Positions 1 to 6,599 are shown, counted from the first letter of the stretch. The stretch is 8,010 nucleotides of DNA from Actinomycetota bacterium (GCA_023380915.1 JAMCSM010000015.1:1-8010), one strand, 5' to 3'. Notes: generated from the sequence alone by a model not told the origin. Made by a program: numbers and translations.

Positions 1-464
1 CTTTTTTTTAAATCAGTATCATATCTACTCTTAATTTTTTTTAAGTCATTTTTATTCTTTACAGGGTATTCTAAAAAAAGTGGCACAGATGTCCCATCTT
101 TTCTTGTTTTTACTACGCTGCCATCATCTCTCTTCATAGTTATATTCATCTCATCTTCATAATAAATCTCTTCATCAAACTTTGGTATTATTCCTACATT
201 TAAAGGAATTGCCTTTATTCCCTCGTCGAAATTAAAGTAATTGTGGACATCTATATCAGGTATATCCTTTAGCGAAGCCCATAACTCTGCTGCTATTCCT
301 TGTGAATATTTTTCTTCTCTAAACAAAACTGAATTTTTTCTTGGAAGACCTTCTTTATACCATCTTAGTATTGTATCTTCCCAATATCCTAATTCCCAAT
401 TAAGAGTTCTATAATTTTTATTATTTTCAAATATGTTTAAAAATAATTCCCTTGAATTTTGCAT
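1..464 (-). CDS. URO-D superfamily protein, N-terminal part (cut by window edge)
   Basis: Only the first 154 codons are inside the window; the frame is still open at base 1. I recognise the uroporphyrinogen decarboxylase superfamily from the opening MQNSRELFLNIFE, the NWELGYW motif (residues 22-28), WYKEGLP (35-41), the VHNYFNFD stretch (73-80) and RKDGTSVPLFLEYPVK (121-136). This pattern is typical of URO-D-like proteins of anaerobes, which include MtaA/CmuA-type corrinoid methyltransferases. It lacks the MRQAGRY signature that true HemE carries near its N-terminus, so a heme biosynthesis role is unlikely. The ATG at 464 gives the family's usual start, and an in-frame TAA lies about 60 nt upstream. 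There is no recognisable Shine-Dalgarno sequence. It lies 103 nt downstream of the MalG-type permease on the same strand and is probably the last visible gene of the transport operon. Substrate unknown. Confidence 0.85.
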   Translation of the reverse strand, partial: MQNSRELFLNIFENNKNYRTLNWELGYWEDTILRWYKEGLPRKNSVLFREEKYSQGIAAELWASLKDIPDIDVHNYFNFDEGIKAIPLNVGIIPKFDEEIYYEDEMNITMKRDDGSVVKTRKDGTSVPLFLEYPVKNKNDLKKIKSRYDTDLKK

Positions 465-479
465 TGTTTTATAAAAATC

Positions 480-508
480 AATATATATAACTTTTACTGA
501 TTTAACAA
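480..508 (-). promoter_or_regulatory. Candidate internal promoter for the URO-D-like gene
   Basis: On the minus strand, TTGTTA (503-508, 4/6 to the -35 consensus) and TATATT (480-485, 5/6 to the -10 consensus) are separated by 17 bp. The -10 box ends only 15 nt before the ATG at 464, so a transcript from here would be almost leaderless, which fits the missing Shine-Dalgarno site. In DNA this AT-rich such matches arise by chance, so the call is weak. Confidence 0.25.
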
Positions 509-567
509 TTTTAGAAACTTATCGTCTTATCTATTTAAATGTTTTGTTTAGATGTATTATAAATTTT

Positions 568-1431
568 CTATTCTTTCAAAGCACCTGCAGCAAGCCCACT
601 TATAAACCATCTCTGAGATATCACAAAAAAGATTATCAATGGAATTATTACAACCATTATAGTGGCAGTATAAACACCAAATGGAATAGGGACTTTACCT
701 CCACCCATCCTTGCAAGCACTGCGGGAATAGTTTGCATTTTATAATCACGAATAAACAAAAAAGCAAATAAAAACTCATTCCAGAACTCTAAAAAAGCAA
801 ATATTGAAACAGTTGCTATACCAGGTCTTGAAATAGGTAAAACCACTCTTAAAAAATAATAAAAATCACTTGAACCATCTATCCTTGCTGCATCTCTTAA
901 TTCTAATGGTACCTGTTCAAAAAAACCTCTTAAGACAAAAATAGAAAATGGTAAATTAAAAGTTACATATGCAAATACTAGCGAATAATATGTTCCTAAT
1001 AATTTAATTTTGCTAAATAATAAATACAATGGAATTATTAATGCATATTGGGGTATCATTAAAATTCCTAAAACCATCAGGAATAATAATTCCTTTCCTT
1101 TAAAAATATAATTACTGAACCCAAATCCTGCTAACGATGCTACAATAATTGCAATAATTATTGAAGAAATTGTAACAATTAAACTATTTAAAAACATTCT
1201 TGGAATGCTTATTTCTAAAAACTCTGTTAAATATTTAACAGCAATCCCGTAATTCTCAACAGATAAGTGTCTTGGAAAGAAAAACAAATAAGACATATAC
1301 ATTTCATCCGGTCTTTTAAGAGATATAGAAAAAATCCACAAAAGTGGAACTATTACTATTATTATAGTTAAAAATAAAATTATGCGAGTTAATATAAATT
1401 GACCTTTAGTTAGATTTCCTCTTGATAACAT
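568..1431 (-). CDS. Sugar ABC transporter permease, MalG/UgpE type
   Basis: This 287-residue inner-membrane protein is of normal length for the family (about 270-300). It is one half of the heterodimeric channel of a carbohydrate-uptake (CUT1-type) ABC transporter. About six hydrophobic segments are visible, beginning near residue 15. The cytoplasmic EAA loop that docks the ATPase is present at 177-203 (D180-A-A, D185-G186, P199), with Asp replacing the usual first Glu. FWNEFLFAF (216-224) and the terminal QRWFISGLAAGALKE are typical of MalG-like subunits. The ATG at 1431 follows an AGGA element at about 7 nt spacing and begins 8 nt after the stop of the MalF-type gene, indicating one transcript and coupled expression. 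The transported compound cannot be read from the permease. Confidence 0.95.
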   Translation of the reverse strand: MLSRGNLTKGQFILTRIILFLTIIIVIVPLLWIFSISLKRPDEMYMSYLFFFPRHLSVENYGIAVKYLTEFLEISIPRMFLNSLIVTISSIIIAIIVASLAGFGFSNYIFKGKELLFLMVLGILMIPQYALIIPLYLLFSKIKLLGTYYSLVFAYVTFNLPFSIFVLRGFFEQVPLELRDAARIDGSSDFYYFLRVVLPISRPGIATVSIFAFLEFWNEFLFAFLFIRDYKMQTIPAVLARMGGGKVPIPFGVYTATIMVVIIPLIIFFVISQRWFISGLAAGALKE

Positions 1432-1439
1432 AAATTTTC

Positions 1440-2327
1440 CTAACCTCTCATAGACCTAATCCTAAAAGCTGAAATAGCCATAACAATAATTATTAAAACC
1501 ATAGAAATAGCGGCTGCATAACCCATCTTGTTTGGACCAACAGAACTGAAACTCAAATGGTAGATATAACTTGTAATTACTTCAGTCTGATGTGCAGGAC
1601 CACCTCTTGTCATAACATAAACTAAATCAAATAATTTAAAGCCTCCTATAACATTTAAAATTACATTTATTGCTATTATAGGTTGAAGTAGAGGAACTAT
1701 AATTTTCATAATAGTCTGCCAGAAGTTTGCTCCATCTATGTATGCTGCTTCAATTAGTTCCATCCTAACAGATTGGAGGCCAGCATAAAAAAGTACAAAA
1801 TTGAAACCTGTGCCTTGCCATATAGATGCTAATATAATTATAAGCATAGGAGTAACAGGTGCCGAGAACCAGTTATATGATTGTAATCCTATTAATCTTA
1901 AAAATTCATTTATCATTCCATCATCTAAAAATAATCTACGCCAGATTAGTCCAACTAATACACTCGACATCAAGACTGGAAAAAAGATTATGCTTCTAAT
2001 TAATGTTGAATTTTTAAATTTACCCAGAAAAATAATGATGGACAAAAAAAGAGCAATTATATTTTGAAGAACTACCACACCAATAACATAATAAATTGTG
2101 TTAATCAGGCTTTTCCAGAATAAAGGATCAAAAAACATATCCTTATAATTTGAAATACCAATAAAATTTGCAAAAACATATTTTGAATATCCATTCCACT
2201 GGAAAAAGCTTATTAAAATTGTAAATATAATCGGAAAAAGAAGAAAAATTAAAAAAAATATTAAGGAAGGTGAAATAAAAGTAGCAGGTAAAATAAAATT
2301 ATTTTTCTTTCTAACCAATTTTCCCAT
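1440..2327 (-). CDS. Sugar ABC transporter permease, MalF/UgpA type
   Basis: This 295-residue membrane protein is the partner of the MalG-type permease. A positively charged N-terminus (GKLVRKKNN) leads into a hydrophobic segment at about 18-42, and further hydrophobic segments follow to about residue 288. The EAA loop is canonical: E193-A-A, D198-G-A, and P212 in the VPLLQP stretch. FDLVYVMTRGGP (233-244) is a strong family signature of UgpA/MalF-type permeases. It is of the short form without MalF's large periplasmic P2 loop. The ATG at 2327 has no strong Shine-Dalgarno site; it lies 9 nt downstream of the base of a stable hairpin (2337-2373) separating it from the binding-protein gene, which may lower its expression relative to that gene. 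Confidence 0.95.
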   Translation of the reverse strand: MGKLVRKKNNFILPATFISPSLIFFLIFLLFPIIFTILISFFQWNGYSKYVFANFIGISNYKDMFFDPLFWKSLINTIYYVIGVVVLQNIIALFLSIIIFLGKFKNSTLIRSIIFFPVLMSSVLVGLIWRRLFLDDGMINEFLRLIGLQSYNWFSAPVTPMLIIILASIWQGTGFNFVLFYAGLQSVRMELIEAAYIDGANFWQTIMKIIVPLLQPIIAINVILNVIGGFKLFDLVYVMTRGGPAHQTEVITSYIYHLSFSSVGPNKMGYAAAISMVLIIIVMAISAFRIRSMRG

Positions 2328-2336
2328 TTTGGTGTT

Positions 2337-2373
2337 GGCTGGATGCTATTTTCATTATTAATAACATCCAGCC
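2337..2373 (-). promoter_or_regulatory. Intercistronic hairpin between binding protein and permease genes
   Basis: Arms 2337-2350 and 2360-2373 form a 14-bp stem around a 9-nt loop. In the transcribed strand they read GGCTGGATGTTATT and AATAGCATCCAGCC, with 13 Watson-Crick pairs and one G-U pair. No U-tract follows, so it is not a classical intrinsic terminator. In transporter operons such hairpins commonly stabilise the upstream binding-protein mRNA or reduce read-through; that role is inferred from position. It begins 15 nt after the binding-protein stop codon. Confidence 0.8.
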
Positions 2374-2388
2374 CGAAATTATAGACTA

Positions 2389-3777
2389 TTATTTCTTATA
2401 AGTTAATGAATCCATATCTTCAAGTACCTTTTCAGGAGCCATGCTTCCAGAAAACATTTTTGTCATATTATCCATCAATCTTGAGTAAGCATCAGGATTA
2501 TAGAAAAATAATGTTACATATTGTTTTGGATGTGACTTGACAACTTGCATTGCATTCAAGAATATAGGATCCTTAACTATTTCACTAGCATCAAAATTAT
2601 AATTTACAGCAGGAGGTATTGAATATTTAAGCAATATTTTACTAACATCATCTGTAGCAAAAAATTTTAGGAAATTTATTACTTCATCAATATGTTTTGA
2701 TTTTGCGTTAACAGTAAAATCTGCACCTGGACCACCTGCCATAACCTGATTATTAGCACCTTCCACAGGTAAAGGCCAAGCAGAAATTACAACATTATTG
2801 TTTTTAACATCCTCTGCTTTTTGTGTTCCTAATTCCGTAAACATCTGTTCATAACCCTGTAACATACCCCAGTATTTTTTACTATAAAATCTGGTATGAC
2901 CATCTGTTGTATCTTCAACAGAAAGTGCATCTTTTGAAAAGCATGGAATTAACTTCTGAAATGCCTTTAAAGCTGTCAAAAAGGATTCATTTTGCCAAGA
3001 AATTTCACCCTTCTCTGCCTGATGTACCTTTGAGGTATCTCCATCAATCATAGCAACAAATGTAACCCATAAATCTATCATAAAACCTGGGTATTGAAAA
3101 CCAGTGGCAAAAGATGTTATCCCATTTGCCTTAAGAATTTCATTATTTTCTACAACTATATCAACAGTTGTTGGCTCCTTTAATTTGTACTGGTCAGATA
3201 AATCCTTGTAATAAATCATGTACAAATGCCATGATTGGCTGCTTACAGCACATAAAACATTTCCATTATCTATAGAAACAACCGGGTCATTTAAAGGAAA
3301 CATTTCAAGTGCTTTTTTCCAATTAGGATCTGCATCAACATAAGGCTTTAAATTAAGAACATTACCTTCTTTATAAAGGGTATTAAAATCTGTCATCCAC
3401 ATACTATAAATATCGGGCAAATCCCCTGCTAAAGTGGCAGATTTTAAAAGTTCTGCATAATCCCCTGCAGGTTGCCCTTTTCTGTCAAACGATACATTAG
3501 AGTGATCCTTTTGATATAGTGCAAAAACCTCATCCAACATGGCTTTATATTCTGGTGCAGTCTGAAGATCCCACCAGCTAATTGTAATTGGTTCCGCTGA
3601 AGTAGTTTCTGCTGCTGTTGTTTCCGCTACCGTAGTTTCAGCAGATATAGCTTGAGTAGTTGTCTCTTCGGCTTTAGCTGTAGTTTCTACAGATGTTGTT
3701 TTTTTACAGCTTATACCAATAAACAACATTGAAATTGCAATAATAACCACAAGAACAATTATAAGTATTTTTTTCAT
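2389..3777 (-). CDS. Extracellular solute-binding protein, family 1 (sugar ABC transporter lipoprotein)
   Basis: This 462-residue protein captures the ligand outside the membrane and delivers it to the MalF/MalG-type channel. The N-terminus MKKILIIVLVVIIAIS is a signal sequence ending in IGIS-C24, a slightly atypical lipobox (Gly at -3) that predicts a lipid-anchored Cys24. Residues 27-62 form a low-complexity Thr/Glu/Ala linker. The mature domain opens with ITISWWDLQT (64-73), the usual first beta strand of family 1 binding proteins, and continues with LAGDLPDIYSMW (116-127) and AGGPGADF (347-354). Length is normal once the linker is allowed for. The ATG at 3777 is fixed by a strong AAAGGAGG site. 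It lies between the M24-family gene (64 nt upstream) and the permeases. Ligand specificity cannot be assigned; a carbohydrate or related polyol/amino compound is likely. Confidence 0.95.
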   Translation of the reverse strand: MKKILIIVLVVIIAISMLFIGISCKKTTSVETTAKAEETTTQAISAETTVAETTAAETTSAEPITISWWDLQTAPEYKAMLDEVFALYQKDHSNVSFDRKGQPAGDYAELLKSATLAGDLPDIYSMWMTDFNTLYKEGNVLNLKPYVDADPNWKKALEMFPLNDPVVSIDNGNVLCAVSSQSWHLYMIYYKDLSDQYKLKEPTTVDIVVENNEILKANGITSFATGFQYPGFMIDLWVTFVAMIDGDTSKVHQAEKGEISWQNESFLTALKAFQKLIPCFSKDALSVEDTTDGHTRFYSKKYWGMLQGYEQMFTELGTQKAEDVKNNNVVISAWPLPVEGANNQVMAGGPGADFTVNAKSKHIDEVINFLKFFATDDVSKILLKYSIPPAVNYNFDASEIVKDPIFLNAMQVVKSHPKQYVTLFFYNPDAYSRLMDNMTKMFSGSMAPEKVLEDMDSLTYKK

Positions 3778-3781
3778 TTCC

Positions 3782-3789
3782 CCTCCTTT
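3782..3789 (-). promoter_or_regulatory. Strong Shine-Dalgarno site of the binding-protein gene
   Basis: AAAGGAGG on the minus strand lies 4 nt before the ATG at 3777. It is the strongest correctly spaced ribosome-binding site in the operon, consistent with the excess of binding protein over permease expected for such systems. Confidence 0.85.
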
Positions 3790-3828
3790 AAAAGTTTTTT
3801 AAAATTTTAATTTGATAATTTAAAAAAA

Positions 3829-3840
3829 TCACCTCCTAAA
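3829..3840 (-). promoter_or_regulatory. Orphan perfect Shine-Dalgarno-like sequence
   Basis: The minus strand reads TTTAGGAGGTGA immediately after the M24-family stop codon (3842-3844). AGGAGGTGA is complementary to the usual 16S rRNA 3' end, but no start codon follows at a usable distance; the next start, at 3777, has its own site. It could be a remnant, or a ribosome standby or mRNA-stabilising element. Confidence 0.5.
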
Positions 3841-3841
3841 A

Positions 3842-5044
3842 TCATTTCTTATTACCCTTTAATAAATTATGTAAATACTTTTTATTATAGGTTGTAATTA
3901 ACTCAGGTCCTTTATTCCTGATAATAAATGTATCCTCTATTCTAAATGATCCCCAAGGTAAACCCTTAAAATAAACATCTATTGCAACTCCCATACTTTC
4001 AAGTATAACAATATCCCTTTTAGCCGAAAAAAACGGAGTCTCACATTCGAGCATGCCAATAGAATGAACAGATCCATAAGGACTATATTGTCTATATCCT
4101 TTTGTATTTAAAAAATCTGTATAGATTTCATAAAGTTTGGTTGACTTTGTGCCAATTTTTAAATTTGACGCAACAAGGTTTAATGCATCATATGCAACAA
4201 TTATTGCCTTTTTTATATCTTCAGATATACTGCCCAAAACAAAAGGGGAGCAGATAACAGCATTATAACCTTCATAAAGAGCACCTGCTCCTAAATCTAT
4301 AATTTCCCCTTCTCGTACCTTTCGTAGAGTATTTCTGTTCATGCAGAGTTGAGTATTTTCGTGGCCAGACGAAACCATTGGGCTGAAAGCAAGGCAATGA
4401 TCTTCGGCACCTAATTTAAGTATTTTACTTTCAAGGTCAGCTTGTATATCAAGTTCTGTAATACCAGGTTTAATATTAGAAACAGCAAATTCAAAAGATT
4501 TTGAAATAATTTCTCCTGCTTTTTTCATGCATATAATTTCATTTTCTGATTTTTGCATTCTTAGCTCGTACATTAAATTTTCAGCACTGACTATTTTTAT
4601 ATTGTTAAATATTTCAATTAATTTTTTATATATTGAATGAGGAAAAATTAAATCCCCAATTACACCTATTTTTCTTATTTTATATTTATTTTTTATTTCA
4701 AGAAATAAATCTCTAAAATCGTATTGTCCTTTTATTTCATATTCAACTCCAGAAACCTCTCCAACTTCTGGTAAAATCCTTAATTCTCCCTTTACTTTTG
4801 ATTTATATTTAGACCATTCATGACATGCTTGACCTGAGCATAAAATAGGCGCTCCATTTATTGGAATCAGCATTGCAGAACTTTCATTTATTGGGGAAAA
4901 ATCTGAAAAATATCTTACTGCTGAAGGATCCAACAAGTTTGAGAAAATTATTGTTAAATCAATATTATTTTGATCCATTTTTTTCTTAAAATTTATGATT
5001 CTTTGTTGGAATTCTGTTTTTGGAATTGTTGGAAAATTATTCAT
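3842..5044 (-). CDS. M24-family (Xaa-Pro aminopeptidase/creatinase fold) protein with degenerate metal site
   Basis: This cytoplasmic protein of 400 residues has an N-terminal creatinase-like domain (about 10-155) and a C-terminal pita-bread M24 domain (about 168-385), a normal two-domain layout. Landmarks are EIICMKKAGEI (169-179), REGEIIDLGAG (244-254), SVHSIG (325-330) and FRIEDT (367-372). Of the five usual metal ligands (Asp, Asp, His, Glu, Glu), D250, H327 and E370 are kept, the fourth is D356, and the second Asp is V263 (GYNAVIC instead of GYxxDxT). The His normally found seven residues after H327 is C334, and the conserved upstream active-site His falls at about C234/M235. It may therefore not be a dinuclear peptidase; a creatinase-like or other metal-poor hydrolase is possible. 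The ATG at 5044 follows GGAAA by 8 nt. It is the first gene after a LacI-type operator. Confidence 0.9.
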   Translation of the reverse strand: MNNFPTIPKTEFQQRIINFKKKMDQNNIDLTIIFSNLLDPSAVRYFSDFSPINESSAMLIPINGAPILCSGQACHEWSKYKSKVKGELRILPEVGEVSGVEYEIKGQYDFRDLFLEIKNKYKIRKIGVIGDLIFPHSIYKKLIEIFNNIKIVSAENLMYELRMQKSENEIICMKKAGEIISKSFEFAVSNIKPGITELDIQADLESKILKLGAEDHCLAFSPMVSSGHENTQLCMNRNTLRKVREGEIIDLGAGALYEGYNAVICSPFVLGSISEDIKKAIIVAYDALNLVASNLKIGTKSTKLYEIYTDFLNTKGYRQYSPYGSVHSIGMLECETPFFSAKRDIVILESMGVAIDVYFKGLPWGSFRIEDTFIIRNKGPELITTYNKKYLHNLLKGNKK

Positions 5045-5109
5045 TTTGATTATTTCCAGCTAATGCTATTATTAAATAAAGAAACAAATAAGTTTAAAAT
5101 AATTAAAAA

Positions 5110-5123
5110 TTCAATCGATTGCA
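5110..5123 (-). promoter_or_regulatory. LacI/CcpA-type operator overlapping the operon start
   Basis: The minus strand reads TGCAATCGATTGAA, which fits the LacI-family/cre consensus TGNAANCGNTTNCA at all but one defined position (A instead of C near the end). It has a perfect 10-bp core palindrome, CAATCGATTG (5112-5121); extended to 5108-5125 only one symmetric pair is broken. It begins at the last base of the -10 box and covers the expected start site, a position suited to repression. The regulator gene is not in the window. Confidence 0.7.
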
Positions 5124-5151
5124 TTTTAACATCATCAAAATAATTTGTCAA
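5123..5151 (-). promoter_or_regulatory. Sigma-70 promoter of the transport operon
   Basis: A perfect TTGACA (5146-5151) is followed after 17 bp by TAAAAT (5123-5128, 5/6 to TATAAT) on the minus strand. Transcription should start near 5116, about 70 nt before the M24-family ATG. This is the best promoter match in the window and sits at the head of the gene cluster. Confidence 0.75.
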
Positions 5152-5162
5152 TAATGCGAATT

Positions 5163-5185
5163 AAGATGCAGCAATTCTGCATCTT
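5163..5185. repeat. Palindrome containing an 18-bp copy of the insertion-sequence right end
   Basis: AAGATGCAG and CTGCATCTT form a perfect 9-bp inverted repeat around CAATT. Bases 5168-5185 are also the exact reverse complement of 7074-7091, so this is either the outer left end of the insertion sequence or the relic of a related element. No U-rich tract follows on either strand, so it is not read as a terminator. Confidence 0.75.
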
Positions 5186-5226
5186 CTGCCTATTTTACTT
5201 AAATTAAGATTAATAATATCCTTTTT

Positions 5227-5256
5227 TATCATTATTTCCGGACGGCAATTTCACAT
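5227..5256. repeat. Candidate left terminal inverted repeat (imperfect)
   Basis: These 30 bases match the reverse complement of 7077-7106 at 22 positions without gaps. Seven of the eight differences are transitions. The shared core is TATCA...CCGG...GCAATT...CAT. Confidence 0.55.
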
Positions 5257-5381
5257 AAGATAAAATTTCTTTAAAGAATAGATGATTTTTCCGATTTTGC
5301 AGTGCTTTAGACAGTAATTATTTATATAATTGTATCAGTGGTTATGTGTTTGGTTTGAAAAAATATGATAGAGTAGGTAGA

Positions 5382-6599
5382 TTACACCGGTATGGGCCGG
5401 ACCCATCTTGCAAGCAGGTACTCTGCTTTGATAAGGTCAATTAGCAGTGTCTTTGACCTTATCCTTTTATCTTTTATGTTTCTTGCAAAAAATATGTTGA
5501 AGATATTTAAAGCAATAAACAGAAAGAGCATAAAAGCGGAAATTGCATTGCCGCTGTGCCTGTATACGTGATCAGCATTCCAGGTAGAAACTATTTCGTT
5601 AAAGCACTTGTTTTCTATCTGCCACCGGCTGTGGCAGGCCGATATGATATTTTTTAAATCAACAACTGGGGGCAGGTTGGTAACCCACATCCATTCTGCC
5701 CTCTCTTCTTGTACATCCCATTTTCCTAATTCTTGGCAGTGATGCCTGACTGTTTTAGTCTCTTCCGATCTTACTGTCCTTACAGGTTTATTGTAACCAT
5801 CCCACAGTCCGGAGATTGTATGGTCCCATGCTCTGTAGGTTATGCCTTCATCTTCATAAACTAAAGGTTTGGTTGTTTTTGACAAGGCCAGTGCTTCAGT
5901 GTAGAGTTCTCTTGTCTCATCTTTAAGGACTGCTATGGTATATTTATGATGAGATTCTAAAAGGCCAAAAGTAGCTCCGTTTAAGTAAAGGCCGTCACCT
6001 GCAACTGCTTCAAACGCTTTGGGATAGTTTATGCACACCCTGTCAAGAAGTCTTAAAGCGCTTGTAGTCTCTCCCTCAAGCGGATATATGGGTTCTATAT
6101 CAAGCATAAAGGCAAACTTTTGCCCTGCTAAGATAAATGCGGTATATTTGTGATAGTAGTTAAGTTTTACCACCCCTTCAATCTTGGAAACATTTCTGAC
6201 ACTGCAGAGACTGCACCTGTGTAAATCGCTTGAACAAATCTCATGGCCGTCAATTATGCCTATATATCTTCCATTAAACGGTTGTGTCATCTTAGATCTT
6301 TTTGCTTTAAGGTAAATGGATTTTAATATTTCTCTTAGGCGGTTAAGATCAATAGTGTCTGCTGATCTTGCAACAGTTGAAGTTGATGGAATCCTGCCAG
6401 CTATATTGCCAACAGATGAAATGTTTCTTGCCTGATTGAACCTGTTAAGTGAACCAAGGTTAGATAGTAGTATGGAAAGAATAGAAGTAGAGATATCCGC
6501 AGATGATATCTGGGGCTTTTGCCTTAAGTCGGTAATATCTTCTATACTTTTAAATAAAGAAAAATGTTTATTTGAGTATTTTATTACTCTTTTAAACAT
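5382..6599 (-). CDS. DDE transposase, IS4-like
   Basis: This 405-residue transposase appears intact. An N-terminal helical region (about 30-100) probably binds the ends. The RNase H-like catalytic core carries D117 (GIIDGHE), D202 (AVAGDGLYL) and E329 in SRWQIENKCFNEI (324-336), which resembles the C1 region of IS4-type enzymes. Just after D117 lies a cysteine group C122-x6-C129-x2-C132 (HRCSLC), a motif I associate with a transposase family also showing the RLLDR...YPKAF...GDGLY pattern (183-205). The ATG at 6599 directly follows the TAA of the upstream small gene, so translation is likely coupled. No frameshift or internal stop is seen, so the element may still be active. Family placement beyond IS4-like DDE is uncertain. 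Confidence 0.92.
   Translation of the reverse strand: MFKRVIKYSNKHFSLFKSIEDITDLRQKPQISSADISTSILSILLSNLGSLNRFNQARNISSVGNIAGRIPSTSTVARSADTIDLNRLREILKSIYLKAKRSKMTQPFNGRYIGIIDGHEICSSDLHRCSLCSVRNVSKIEGVVKLNYYHKYTAFILAGQKFAFMLDIEPIYPLEGETTSALRLLDRVCINYPKAFEAVAGDGLYLNGATFGLLESHHKYTIAVLKDETRELYTEALALSKTTKPLVYEDEGITYRAWDHTISGLWDGYNKPVRTVRSEETKTVRHHCQELGKWDVQEERAEWMWVTNLPPVVDLKNIISACHSRWQIENKCFNEIVSTWNADHVYRHSGNAISAFMLFLFIALNIFNIFFARNIKDKRIRSKTLLIDLIKAEYLLARWVRPIPV

Larger units (their letters stand above)
5045..5381. other. Intergenic stretch between transposase and M24 gene
   Basis: These 337 bases hold no gene. From right to left they contain the untranslated tail and left end of the insertion sequence (to about 5227, with a related palindrome at 5163-5185), then the promoter (5123-5151), an operator (5110-5123), and a leader of about 70 nt with a weak GGAAA ribosome-binding site before the M24 gene. 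Confidence 0.8.

Noticed and set aside
1..464. Identification as HemE (true uroporphyrinogen decarboxylase)
   Set aside because: The N-terminal MRQAGRY signature is absent and the NWELGYW pattern is that of the divergent URO-D-like group.
544..771. Open frame on the plus strand
   Set aside because: It lies antisense to the end of the MalG-type permease, has no family resemblance and its composition is that of a shadow frame.
1801..2067. Open frame on the plus strand
   Set aside because: Fully antisense to the well-supported MalF-type permease, with no recognisable protein features.
5153..5162. 10-bp direct repeat AATGCGAATT, also at 7000-7009, considered as a target-site duplication
   Set aside because: The sequences just inside these copies are not inverted repeats of each other, and the right copy lies inside the element as defined by the inverted repeats. 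It is probably chance in AT-rich DNA.
5267..5278. TTCTTTAAAGAA palindrome downstream of the transposase, considered as a terminator
   Set aside because: It has no loop and only A/T-rich pairing, so it would not form a stable RNA hairpin.
5365..5373. 9-bp direct repeat ATGATAGAG, also at 7060-7068
   Set aside because: Short, and not symmetric with respect to the element ends. No function supported.
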